NCBI RefSeq assembly: GCF_905171765.1
Contig: NC_053389.1
Span: forward strand, 781,020,772-781,084,771
Length of the DNA: 64,000 nt
Source: Bufo bufo
Taxonomy: Eukaryota > Chordata > Amphibia > Anura > Bufonidae
Direction: 5' to 3'
The position numbers and the translations under genes are program-made. The first letter of the stretch is position 1. Every line of letters begins with the position of its first letter. Under the pieces are notes generated by a model. It did not search any database. It was not told the DNA's origin and saw only the letters and a list, made by a program, of their open reading frames with translations. Shown one piece after another: positions 44,345 through 55,139 of the stretch.

Positions 44345-44802
44345 GGTTAACAATGGAAGAACAATGATTTCAAGCATCACCCTCCTTTTAACATGTCAAG
44401 TCTGCCATTTTTTTCTCAAGAAAATTTTTATTGTCAAATAAGCATATTTAAAATGGCAACAAGTATGTTGTGGACGCAGCCACTCATAAAATGATACGAA
44501 AATTGGAATCCAATGTTTAATGGACGCAGCCACTACTTAGATTAATTTGACAATTTTTGTAATATAGGAAGTCCTACGGCACCCGCTTGGGTGCTGCCAA
44601 CGTAGAACTAAGACAATAATAAGGAAAAGAACCAGCAACGTTAGGACAATTAATTACCATAGAAGCTAAATCAGGAGTAAGGAAGAAAGAAAAAGGGAAA
44701 AAGAAGTAAATGAAGAAGAAATCGATGGACACATAGCAATCTTTGGAAGCTAGACCAAACCAACTTATGATATTAATCTAGAATCAGGTCGGGAAAGCTT
44801 GA

Positions 44803-47800
44803 TTAATGGGGCATAGGGAATTTCGCAAGCCAAGGGGACCAAGAGGAATGGAAATGCTTTAACCTTCCAGATCTCTGAGCCCAGAGATGTTCAAAGATAA
44901 CAAGCGTGGAAATTTTATCTGTCAGGTCACTCAGGGAAGGAATCTTAGATGATTTCCAATGTTTAGCAATCAGGAGTTTGGCCGATAGCAGAATATGACA
45001 TGTTAAAACTCTAAACTGTCTGGGAATCATATCTAGGTCTAATGATAGGAGTGCCATAGCTGGAGACAATGTAAAATTGAAGCCTGTGACATCTCCTACC
45101 AGTCTTCTAACCTCAACCCAAAAAGGTAGGAGTCCAACGCATTCCCAAAATATGTGCATCAAGTTGCCAGGCATCGTATGACAACGCCAACATGTATTCT
45201 CGACGTTGGGATAAAATCTAGTAAGTTTGACCGGGGTGAAGTACCATCGTGTGAGTAGTTTAAGATAACATTCTAGCAAGTTAGAGCATTTTGTTGCCTG
45301 ATAGGTAGTTCTGATCGCTGTTTGCCATTTGGTTAAAGAATATGAGAGCTTTAGATCCCTTTCCCAATTCAGGAAATGGGCTTTCTTTGCTAAGCGTTCA
45401 TCTTTTATCACATTTTTATATATTGCACTTGTGGGAATCCGTGGAACTCCTTGTGTACAGAGCATAGTATTGAGAAAAACCACTGGAAGTTTAACATCTC
45501 TTTTAGGACCTTTAGCTAGAAAGTGAGCTACTCTAGTGAATTGATAGCGATAAGAGTCTGGTAAGTCAAACGAGGCTTGCAGGCTTGAGAATGACTTAAG
45601 GATATCTCCATCATAGAAATCGCTTAGTACCTGTATCCCAGCTTTCTGCCAACCACCCACCGAGAAGTCTGAAATATAGTATTGCAAGATCTCTATGGGG
45701 ATCTGCATAGTTCTCAACGGTGTCTTCGGATCAACCTGTTGTAACATTAATTTCCATGTTTGAATAGATGCTTTCATTGTCAGCGCTGTGGGTAGCGGAA
45801 AGTTCCTATCTATAGCATGTAATAAAAGAAGAGTATGGAGAGATTTCCCTTTGTTAAGGTCTACCTCTATCTGTTTCCAGCTTGGAGTTTGCTCTTGGCT
45901 GAACCAAAATTTTAGCTGTTTGAAGATAAAAGAGTTATAGTATCCCTGAAGGTTCGGGACACCCAGGCCTCCATGAGATCTATGGCTATAGAGTATAGAG
46001 GCTGCTATTCTATGAGGGCCCTTATTCCAAATAAAGGAAAGCATTTGAGACTTAAATTTAGCAATGACTGAGGCAGGAATTGGAATAGGAAGCGTGCAAA
46101 ACAGATATAGAATCTTTGGGAGTACCATCATTTTATAGATTACTACTCGCCCTAGCCAGGACAATTCTATTTTGGAGTATCTTATCAAGTCGGTTTGAAG
46201 GGAATTATAAAGCGCATCGTAGTTACTTTTGACTAGCTTCGAGAGAGGGAAGCAAATTTGGACACCTAGATAGGTAAAGGAATCTACTGCCCATTGAAAA
46301 GGGAATTCATTTTCCAACACCCTTCTCAATGATGGAGGAACCTTGATAGCTAATATTTGGGATTTGGACTCATTCACTTTATAGTAGGATACTTCTCCAA
46401 ATTCTTTAATAATCTGTATAGCAGCCCGTAAGGAAGGAACGGGGTCAGTTACGGAAAGGATGACGTCATCAGCAAACAGCCCTATCTTATGCTGTCGATT
46501 GCCCGCTGGGATACCCTGTATTTTATCTGACATCTTTATCATTTCCGCAAAGGGCTCCATTACCATTAAAAAGAGGAAAGGTGAGAGAGGGCAGCCCTGG
46601 CGTGTACCGTTTGTAATTAAAAAAGGGGAGGATAGGGGCCCGTTTACCAATACCTTAGCCGAGGGGGTAGAATAAAGAGCTAGAATTGCGTTCTTTATAT
46701 GGCCATGAAAACCAAACTTGTCTAACACTGCTGATGCAAATCCCCAATGAATTCGGTCGAACGCCTTCTCTGCATCCAATGTGAGAAGCAGAGAAGGCGT
46801 CGCCAGAACTCCAACCTTTTGCAAAAGGCCCAGTGTCCTCCGGGTACCATCCGGTGCCTCTCTACCCTTAGTGAAGCCCACTTGGTCACTATGAATTAAC
46901 ATAGGCAAAATTTTCAGAAGTCTATGGGCAAGCAATTTTGCATATAGCTTAACGTCGCAGTTAAGAAGGGAAATCGGGCGGAAATTGGCTGGGGAATCTG
47001 TTGTTTTCCCTGGTTTTGGTATGGTAACAATTGTAGCTTGCAACATTTCAGATGGAAATTGTTCCCCTGCTAATACCCTATTAAAAAGCTGCACAAGGTG
47101 TGGCAGTAGAATAGGGGAGAACAGCTGATAATATACGTTGGAAAACCCATCCGGGGCGGGTGACTTGTTAGCTTTAAGAGATTTGATAGTGGCCTCCACT
47201 TCGGAATTAGAAATTGGGGAATTTAGTTGTTCAGAGCTTAAAGAGGGTAGTCTGACTTTTTGGAGGAAGGAGGTAATGTTTTCTGCGGATGGCTGGAATG
47301 TGGAAGAGTCTCTATTAAGGTTATACAACTTCGAATAGTATTGGTTGAATGACTCTGCTATTTTATTTGGATGAGTGATTTTAGATATCTTATCTGGGGC
47401 TAGTATATAGGGGATATTAATCTTCTGCGCTAATGGTTTTACTTTCCTCGCCATTAGTCTACTTGGTTTATTGTAGGATTTGTAGTATGACAAACGCATA
47501 GAGGTTAATTGACGATCATAGTCTATTTGGAGAGTAGAGTGAATTTCATGCCTCAGGGACATTAATTTTCTGTGGAGTATTAAGGATGGATCTAATCTGA
47601 TTTGTTCTTCTAGTTTAGCCTCATCTTCTAGGAGAGTTGTTAATTTGGCCTCCCTAGATTTTCTGAAATGAGAACTCTGTTTAAGCAATTCCCCTCTAAT
47701 AGTTGCTTTGTGAGCTTGCCAGAGAGTGAACGTGTTGATATCTCCTGTGTCATTGAGAGAGAAGTATTCTGTTATGGCTGCTTTTGTACGTACATTGTAT

Positions 47801-48560
47801 TTGGGATGACGGAGAAGAAAAGTGTTATTTCTCCAAATTATTTGTGTATTAACAGGCAAAATCTGGGAGATAGAACAGGAAATTGGCGCATGGTCTGACC
47901 ATGAAGTTTTTCCTATCGAGGAACTAGAGAACCTAGATAAAAGGGATCTGTCTGAAACAGATTAATTCGGGAGAACGATCTGTGTCTAGCAGAGTAGAAG
48001 CTATATTCTTTTGAATTCGCATTTAAACAGCGAAACGTGTCGTACAACTGGTTTTCTCTTAGCCACCGTCCCAACGATGGAGCCAGTACTCTACTGGAGC
48101 TTGAGGAGTCCATGGACCTGTCTGGTACTATAGTAAAGTCCCCACAAATCATTAAGTATCCCTTTTGTACTTTACAGGCTTTCCTCAGGATCTTATTTAG
48201 AAACCTGACCGGGGATTTATTGGGAGCGTACATATTGACTAGGGTCATTGCTACTGAGCCAATCAGGCCTACAAGAACAATATATCTCCCACCCTCATCA
48301 CTTAACACTTTTTCAACCTGAAAGCCCAGTGAGTTTTTAATTGCAATAGCCACTCCTGCTTTCTTCTTAGTAGAGTTAGCAAGCAAAACCGTAGAGAAAT
48401 CCTTGTTAGAGAAATCTGGATGTTCGTTACGCACAAAATGCGTTTCCTGAACACATACTATATCTGTCTGTGAGGAACGAACATCTTTCCACAACGAGGA
48501 CCTCTTATAGAGGGAATTGAGCCCTTTGGCATTAATAGATAGTACCCTAACTGCCATCAA
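44803..48560 (-). pseudogene. L1 ORF2: APE endonuclease and reverse transcriptase, frameshifted
   Basis: Endonuclease frame 48560-47913: VRVLSINAKGLN, VCVQETHF, VNMYAPN, GDFTIVPD and SARHRSFSRI. The usual Asn in the GDFN motif is Thr here. A frameshift near 47900 leads to a 1018-codon frame (47859-44803): RT fingers (ATIVTIPKPGKTTDSPANFR, PISLLNCDVKLYAKLLAHRL), LTLDAEKAFDRIHW, GTRQGCPLSPFLF, and the catalytic GLFADDVILS (near 46470). A C-terminal zinc knuckle CWRCHTMPGNLMHIFWEC follows near 45190. All RT motifs are intact; the frameshift and the altered endonuclease residue suggest it is no longer autonomous. Confidence 0.9.
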
Positions 48561-48899
48561 ATAGGGGAATACCTTGAGGTTGCAGACATAATATATTCTT
48601 TACATCTCCGGCTTGCAGAGGAAAGGGGGGCATTAGCATGTGACCATCTAGAGAAAGAAAAAGAAAAGGAAAAAGAGAGACAAAAGGACAAAAAAAATAA
48701 AACATTAGGATAAATTCAACCTGTAAAGCAAACTTAGGTTAGTAACCAGAACTAGATGACTGGTCTGGAGGAGGTTATAAGAAAAAACCTGGACCAGAGA
48801 AATCGGGGGTGAACAGTCCGGCCCTGCTCCTCCATCCCTATTGTAGATAGCGACATGGCTAAAGGGAACAAACGACCAACATAGGCCACATATTTAGGA
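48561..48899 (-). other. L1 inter-ORF spacer
   Basis: About 340 bp between ORF1 stop and the ORF2 start, AT-rich, with no convincing gene. The short open frame here is unlikely to be coding. Confidence 0.5.
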
Positions 48900-50140
48900 T
48901 CAGTCTCCCACCGTGGACCAATCTGGGGATATATGGGCATTAGCTTTCTTCCTAACTGGAGCCGGCGATGTCGGTCTTCCAATATTCCAGGATTTAAGTA
49001 GCACTTCACCCTCTTCCGGGTTCTTAATAATAACTGTTTTCCCATCTTTGTGAATCAGAAGCTTCATCGTGAATCCCCACTTGTATGGAATCTGGAGATC
49101 CCTCAGGACTCTGGTAATTGTGGAAAGTTGTCTTCTCGCTTGCAATGTCACTTGCGAAAGATCGGCGAATATTTGAATGTCCTGAAATGGAGCTGGAAGG
49201 TTGCGATTCTTCTTGATGTAAGTGACTAATTTCTCTTTTATGCAGTAAAAGTGAAAACGTGCAATAACATCCTTGGGCGCTGAAGCTGGAAGATGCTTCG
49301 GTTTAGGCAGATGGTGAGCTCTGTCAATCAGAAGTAGTTGGGGATCTTTGTCCGGGAACACTAATTTAAACATTTCTCCCAGGTACTGTTGCAGATTAGC
49401 TGGAGTAATTGTATCAGAGATCCCCCTGAATTTCAAGTTGTTGCGCCTATTCCTGTCCTCCAGGTCTGCCATTTTAGCTCTTAATCCCGCCACTTTATCT
49501 TCCAGGGAGTAGTGCGCATCAATGAGATTATTGTGGGAGTTGGTTAATTCCCCCATCTTGTATTCTATGTGATTCACTCTGGAACCTAGATCGTCCACAG
49601 CAGAGGTAATGGTGGATGCTACCTGTTGCAGCTGTGATGTGAGGGATTGGTGCACCGCCGTCATCATCGCCTTAAGTGAGCTTTCAGAAACTACTTGGTC
49701 TGTGCATATAAAGCTTTGTAAGGGGTCTATCATCGCAGCCCCTGACCTTGCAGCTTTAACTGAAGTTGGTGATCGGATCGTGCCTTATCTGGGGAGGGAA
49801 TACCGCCTTTCATAGAGCCGGCTATGGTGTCACTCACCGGCGGTGTAGATGTCACGGCGGCCCCTTGTTCAGGTTCAGAATCGTCCCTGATTTCACTGCT
49901 TCTGGGTTTGAAGCGATGCGGCGTGTGTACTTGCTTGTCCCTCGTCTCTGGGTCATCACCGCTGGCCGATGGACGAGAAGCGCTTCTTCTGTTTGTGTGA
50001 GCTGAGAGGTCTTCACCTTCTAGACGAGCTGGTGAAGCGGCGTGTCGTGGTGGCGGTAAGCCGCCATCAAGCTCTTGGGCTGAGAAGAAGTCGGTAAGAC
50101 GTCTAAGACCCGGGCGAGACGTTTTTTTCCTGGTCATCAT
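48900..50140 (-). pseudogene. L1 ORF1 protein, one frameshift
   Basis: RNA-binding chaperone of the LINE. The upstream frame 50140-49730 (MMTRKKTSRPGLRRLTDFF, then serine/proline-rich) overlaps the downstream frame from 49733. The latter has a long coiled coil (QVASTITSAVDDLGSRVNHI to LRAKMADLEDRNRRNNL), the RRM-like segment beginning NLKFRGISDT, and the C-terminal domain (LPAPFQDIQIFADLSQVTLQ, KWGFTMKLLIH). About 415 codons in all if the shift near 49740-49800 is bridged. Layout and length agree with L1 ORF1. Confidence 0.85.
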
Positions 50141-50934
50141 ATCACTATGATGATAGGGAGCTTGGGAAGCTAATCTTTGTCTCTGCTACTCCTTTGCCAA
50201 AGTGCTTTAGGTCGCTTTAACAGGGATGGTATTGCGGAGCTCCTTCACCAAGCAGCCATCTCAGATGGCAGCAGGCCGCGCCCCCCAAGTCTGCCATTTT
50301 AACCCAATCAGCCTGACATAATGATCTCCAGCCTTGTGATCGTCAACATTCTCATCTGAGTTAACAAGACGATTACTGAAATGATCTCAGCAGGTCCTTT
50401 AATGACAGCAATGAAATGCAGTGGAAAGGTTTTTTTGGGGATTAAGTAAATTTTCATGGCAAAGAAGGACTATGCAATTCATCTGATCACTCTTCATAAC
50501 ATTCTGGAGTATATGCAAATTGCTATTATAAAAACTTAAGCAACTTTTCCAATTTCCAATATTTATGTAATTCTCAAAACTTTTGGTCACGACTGTACAT
50601 AGCAGACCGTGTGAGCGTCCTCAATGATCCCTCTGTGCCTTACAACTATTAGGCGCTCTATGCCTTGGAGGTGCTGACCTGCCCCGCCGCCAGCGTTTTG
50701 TCAGAGCGTGTATTTAGTGCTGCTGGGGGCATAATAGGTTGACTCTTATAAAAATGAATAAGGCCTGGATTGCCCCTGACTTCTTTACTCCACCAGAGGA
50801 AAGCGGCTGAACATAAAGGCACTTTAAATGTGTTTTTATAATGTACTAAATACACTGTATTCCCATGCACCCCTTCCACCACAAACAAGGGTATATGGTT
50901 CAATCTTCCTCCATCATATCAACATGCTCCTAAT

Positions 50935-51025
50935 GTTGTAGAGGGTCAGCTCACCAGCAGGCCCTCACCTGCAATCTTTTAGAGGGTCAGCTCACCTGCA
51001 GGCCCTCGCATATAATGTTTTACAG
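50935..51025. repeat. Short tandem repeat in hAT 3' region, left part
   Basis: Two units of about 45 bp with gagggtcagctcacc and caggccctc. The array is interrupted by the insertion at 51026 and continues at 59916-60115. Confidence 0.75.
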
Positions 51026-51546
51026 CAGGGGTACTCAACTAGTTTTATTAAAGGTCCACATACCTGGGTCTGCAGTCAGGTGAAGGTCCGAGCTGAACGC
51101 CAACAGTACAGATTCCATGCGATCATGTGATCCATGCGCGTGGGGCGCTCTGACGTTATAGTGGAGCGCCCCGGGTAAGTCCCAGAATTAGTAATGGCCA
51201 CATTAGTGCCCCAGTAAGAATAATGTCCCCATTAGTGCCCCCAGTAAGAGTAATGCCCCCATTAGTGCCTCCCTTCTCTGCTTTTGCAAAAAAAATAATA
51301 ATAATTAGCATTCACCTGGCTGTGGTGAACATTCGCTACTGACTGCAAGCTCAGGACCGGTGCTCCAACGTGATGACGTCTTGTAGGTCCTGTCCTGAGC
51401 TTCTAGTCAGCAGGGAGTGTTCTCCACAGCGTGAGCAAATGGAGGTGGAGGTACCGTAATTTTATTTATTGTTTTACAAGCACAAGTAGCGGTGGAGGTA
51501 AATGCTGTACTAATGGGCGTTCCATGATGGAAGCGCTCATTAGTAA

Positions 51547-51885
51547 GGGTACTTTCACACTTGCAGCAGGACGGATCCGACAGGCTTCTCTCCCTGTCAG
51601 ATCCATCTTGCCACTACTTCGCCGTGCCGCTGCTCTGTGCCCATCGACTATAATGGGGATGAGGGCAGAGCTACGGCGCAGCACGGTGAGAGGCCGCCAG
51701 ACTAAAAGTACTACATGTCCGACTTTTTCGTCTGGCGGCCTCACGCCGTGCACTGCCATGCTGCGCCGTAGCTCCACTCCTGCTATAGTCAATGGGGAGT
51801 GGCAGTCCGGCGAAATAGCGGCAGGACGGATCTGACAGGGTGAACAGCCGGTCGGATCCGTCCTGCCGCAAGTGTGAAAGTCGCC
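51547..51885. mobile_element. TAA-flanked MITE
   Basis: TAA at 51544-51546 and 51886-51888. Ends gggtactttcacacttgcag and cgcaagtgtgaaagtcgcc. The arms are nearly complementary throughout (ctatagtcgatgg/ccatcgactataatgg, gccgccagac/gtctggcggc), centred near 51710. Same superfamily as the cluster at 9678-12604. Confidence 0.85.
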
Positions 51886-51984
51886 TAACAGTCCTTACAG
51901 GAAAATTCTGGCACCGGCAAGGGAACTAAAATACCAGCCTGGCTGGTGAACTACTGGCCGGGTGGCAACCCAAGCCACAGAACA

Positions 51985-52182
51985 GACATGTGATAGTTTT
52001 GTTCCGCATCCAATTCCCATTATTGGGGGATTGGATGCGGCCCCTTAATTACAATGGGGCCACAAGAGATGCAGACAGCACACTGTGTGCTGTCTGCATC
52101 TTTTTCCGCTCCATTGAAACTAAGGGGTCCGCATCCAATGCCCCAATAATGGGAATTGGATGCGGAACAAAACTATCATGGT
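51985..52182. mobile_element. Foldback MITE
   Basis: Long inverted repeat with arms tgatagttttgttccgcatc and its complement gatgcggaacaaaactatca, plus inner cattattgggg/ccccaataatg and gatgcagacagcacac/gtgtgctgtctgcatc. Centred near 52085. Confidence 0.8.
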
Positions 52183-53799
52183 TTGATGGGGCTTAATCAC
52201 TTTATTTAATCAGATTACCTTTAATTTTAAAGAAGATGGCCCAGGAGAGATGGGAACATGACACTGGCTGGAGTCCTTTCCTGCAGTCAGTGACGTGTTC
52301 CCGCCTCTCTGTAGCCCTCTCCACACCCCCCTTCCTTCCCAAATGTGACATTTATTTAATTGGTGGCAGTGGTGATGTCCTTCCCTCTCCAGCAGCAGGT
52401 AAGTGTCCTTTGGAGCTTGAAGCTCCCTTATGTGCTGCCACTGCTGCAGGGGAGGAGGGACCTGTGAGCGCACTGAGGGAGAAAGCGCTGGTGCCTCCAT
52501 GTGGAGGGAGCCGTCTCTCACTGCGCCCCTGGGGCAGGAAGAAGTGCGCCGGTAAGCTCCTCCTCCTGCACGTACCAGAGTGTGCAGGAGAGGAGGAGCG
52601 CTACATGTGCAGTGCTCCAGACAAAAAGAAATGACCAGGAGCCATTGGCTCCTAAACTAAAAAATTTAGGAGCCAAATTACATTTATTAGTCGCCAAATT
52701 TAAAATGTATGTAATAAAAAAAAAAAGGACGCAGGTCCCAGTAGTGAGCCAGCACTACATATAGGAAAAAACAGCACCACATGCCTCTCACATCCAGGGA
52801 CATCTTCTGGGGGACAAGGTGACTAAAAATGGCGAATTGCGTGTGCAGCATACGGGTAGGTTACCCGACACTGCTAGAATGTAATGTGTGTTTCCCTTTA
52901 AGCCAGTTAGGCCTGGTGCAGGCAATCTTTATTCCAGCCAGCAGAGGGAGCCCCCCAGTTCAGTATAAATAGGCTAGGGCCTAGCCAGGAAGGGAGTTCA
53001 GAAGTTTCTAGAGCCTGAGGAAGCTGAGAGAGAGACAGAGGCAAGTCAAGAAAAGCAAGAGGTACTCAAGACAACAGAGGAGGTACTTGATAGAGATAAA
53101 ACCAAGGATATACGCCAGAGCTAGGGCATTGGACCTTGGAGAAGAGTTTCTATGTTCCAGGATCAGTCAGGAATAGAGTGCAAGCTGCCTGTACTGCAAG
53201 TCCTGTGTTTAACACTCTAAAGTCACCTTGCTATATATATATATTGCCTGCATCAACTGTATTGAAAATCAACTGTCTTCAAAGGAACTGCGCTTCCGTC
53301 AATGTCCCTAAATGATGACTACTAAAGTTTGAATTCTGTTTTAACATCACGTGGTTCCTCAGTTATTCCTGCTATCAGCAAACGGCGTGCCACCGTTTAA
53401 CCACCTCCCGACCGCCTAACGCACGGATGCGTCCGGAAGGTGGTTGATTCATTCCTCCTGGACGCATCCGTGCGTCATCTCGCGAGACGCGAGATTTCCT
53501 GTGAACGCGCGCACACAGGCGCGCGCGCTCACAGGAACGGAAGGTAAGAGAGTTGATCTCCAGCCTGCCAGCGGCGATCGTTCGCTGGCAGGCTGGAGAT
53601 GTGATTTTTTTAACCCCTAACAGGTATATTAGACGCTGTTTTGATAACAGCGTCTAATATACCTGCTACCTGGTCCTCTGGTGGTCCCCTTTGTTTGGAT
53701 CGACCACCAGAGGACACAGGTAGCTCAGTAAAGTAGCACCAAGCACCACTACACTACACTACACCCCCCCCCGTCACTTATTAACCCCTTATTAGCACC

Positions 53800-54870
53800 T
53801 GATCACCCCATATAGACTCCCTGATCACCCCCCTGTCATTGATTACCCCCCTGTCATTGATCAACCCCCTGTAAAGCTCCATTCAGACGTCCGCATGATT
53901 TTTACGGATCCACTGATAGATGGATCGGATCCGCAAAACGCATCCGGACGTCTGAATGAAGCCTTACAGGGGCGTGATCAATGACTGTGGTTATCACCCC
54001 ATATAGACTCCCTGATCACCCCCCTGTCATTGATTACACCCCTGTCATTGATTTCCCCCCTGTAAAGCTCCATTCAGACGTCCGCATGATTTTTACGGAT
54101 CCACTGATAGATGGATCGGATCCGCAAAACGCATCCGGACGTCTGAATGAAGCCTTACAGGGGCGTGATCAATGACTGTGGTTATCACCCCATATAGACT
54201 CCCTGATCACCCCCCTGTCATTGATCACACCCCTGTCATTGATCACCCCCCTGTAAAGCTCCATTCAGACGTCCGCATGATTTTTACGGATGCACTGATA
54301 GATGGATCGGATCCGCAAAACGCATCCGGACGTCTGAATGAAGCCTTACAGGGGCATGATCAATGACTGTGGTGATCACCCCATATAGACTCCCTGATCA
54401 CCCCCCTGTAAAGCTCCATTCAGATGTCCGCATGATTTTTACGGATGCACTGATAGATGGATCCGATCCGCAAAACGCATCCGGACGTCTGAATGAAGCC
54501 TTACAGGGGCATGATCAATGACTGTGGTGATCACCCCATATAGACTCCCTGATCACCCCCCTGTAAAGCTCCATTCAGATGTCCGCATGATTTTTACGGA
54601 TGCACTAATAGATGGATCCGATCCGCAAAACGCATCCGGACGTCTGAATGAAGCCTTACAGGGGCGTGATCAATGACTGTGGTGATCACCCCATATAGAC
54701 TCCCTGATCACCCCCCTGTCATTGATTACACCCCTGTAAAGCTCCATTCAGACGTCCGCATGATTTTTACGGATCCACTGATAGATGGATCGGATCCGCA
54801 AAACGCATCCGGACGTCTGAATGAAGCCTTACAGGGGCATGATCAATGACTGTGGTGATCACCCCATATA
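53800..54870. repeat. Higher-order tandem repeat, units of 191, 173 or 155 bp
   Basis: The word gtaaagctccattcagacgt (or atgt) begins at 53871, 54062, 54253, 54408, 54563 and 54736. Spacings are therefore 191, 191, 155, 155 and 173 bp. Each unit has an inner foldback (ccattcagacgtccg with cggacgtctgaatgaag). Short open frames here are by-products of the repeat. Confidence 0.9.
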
Positions 54871-55130
54871 GACTCCCTGATCACCCCCCTGTCATTGATC
54901 ACCCCCCCTGTCATTGATCACCCCCCCTGTCATTGATCACCCCCCCTGTCATTGATCACCCCCCCTGTCATTGATCACCCCCCCTGTCATTGATCACCCC
55001 CCTGTCATTGATCACCCCCCCTGTCATTGATCACCCCCCCTGTCATTGATCACCCCCCCTGTCATTGATCACCCCCCCTGTCATTGATCACCCCCCCTGT
55101 CATTGATCACCCCCCTGTCATTGATCACCC
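54870..55130. repeat. 18-19 bp satellite-like array
   Basis: About 14 copies of tgtcattgatcacccccc with six or seven C residues. This is the same word that occurs 0, 1 or 2 times in the preceding higher-order units. Confidence 0.95.
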
Positions 55131-55139
55131 CTCTGTAAG

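Larger units (their letters stand above)
44412..50286 (-). mobile_element. L1-clade LINE, apparently full length
   Basis: A 14-bp target duplication aagtctgccatttt lies at 44398-44411 and 50287-50300. The element reads on the minus strand: 5' leader (50286-50141), ORF1, inter-ORF spacer, ORF2 with endonuclease and RT, and 3' UTR (44802-44412) ending in aattttcttgagaaa without a long poly(A). Length 5.87 kb. Insertion of a complete element is unusual, since most LINE copies are 5'-truncated. Confidence 0.92.
43158..50595 (-). mobile_element. Tc1/mariner element, DD35E, split by an L1
   Basis: TA at 43156-43157 and 50596-50597. Inverted ends: left cagtcgtggccaaaagtttt, right reverse complement cagtcgtgaccaaaagtttt. 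hAT homology continues directly across the insertion. An L1 occupies 44412-50286; without it and one 14-bp duplication the mariner is about 1.55 kb, a normal size. Confidence 0.92.
40095..50830 (+). pseudogene. hAT transposase with BED zinc finger, decayed and interrupted
   Basis: ZBED-type hAT remnant. Pieces: N-terminal leader (40095-40556, MKKASSKGQGSGRDADGAHR); acidic linker (40620-40920); BED finger (from about 40950: AVWRFFEE, CNLCHTKMSRG, MIRHMASKH); start of the RNase H-like core with LTTDTWISAFGQGRH (41600); frame change; VVSDNGRNLVAALEL and HIPCLAQVFNLVVQRFL (42008-42120); later helical parts (42230-43150, LLDPRYKENF); and, after the mariner insertion 43158-50595, the dimerisation region with VLSERVFSAAGGI (about 50694-50735). 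Several frameshifts and stops separate these. The outer hAT termini were not identified. Confidence 0.85.

Noticed and set aside
53981..54366. Two identical-length 64-codon ORFs
   Set aside because: By-products of the 191-bp tandem repeat; they occur once per unit.
54870..55130. CRISPR-like array
   Set aside because: Units are 18-19 bp without unique spacers and lie in a eukaryotic transposon; a simple tandem satellite.
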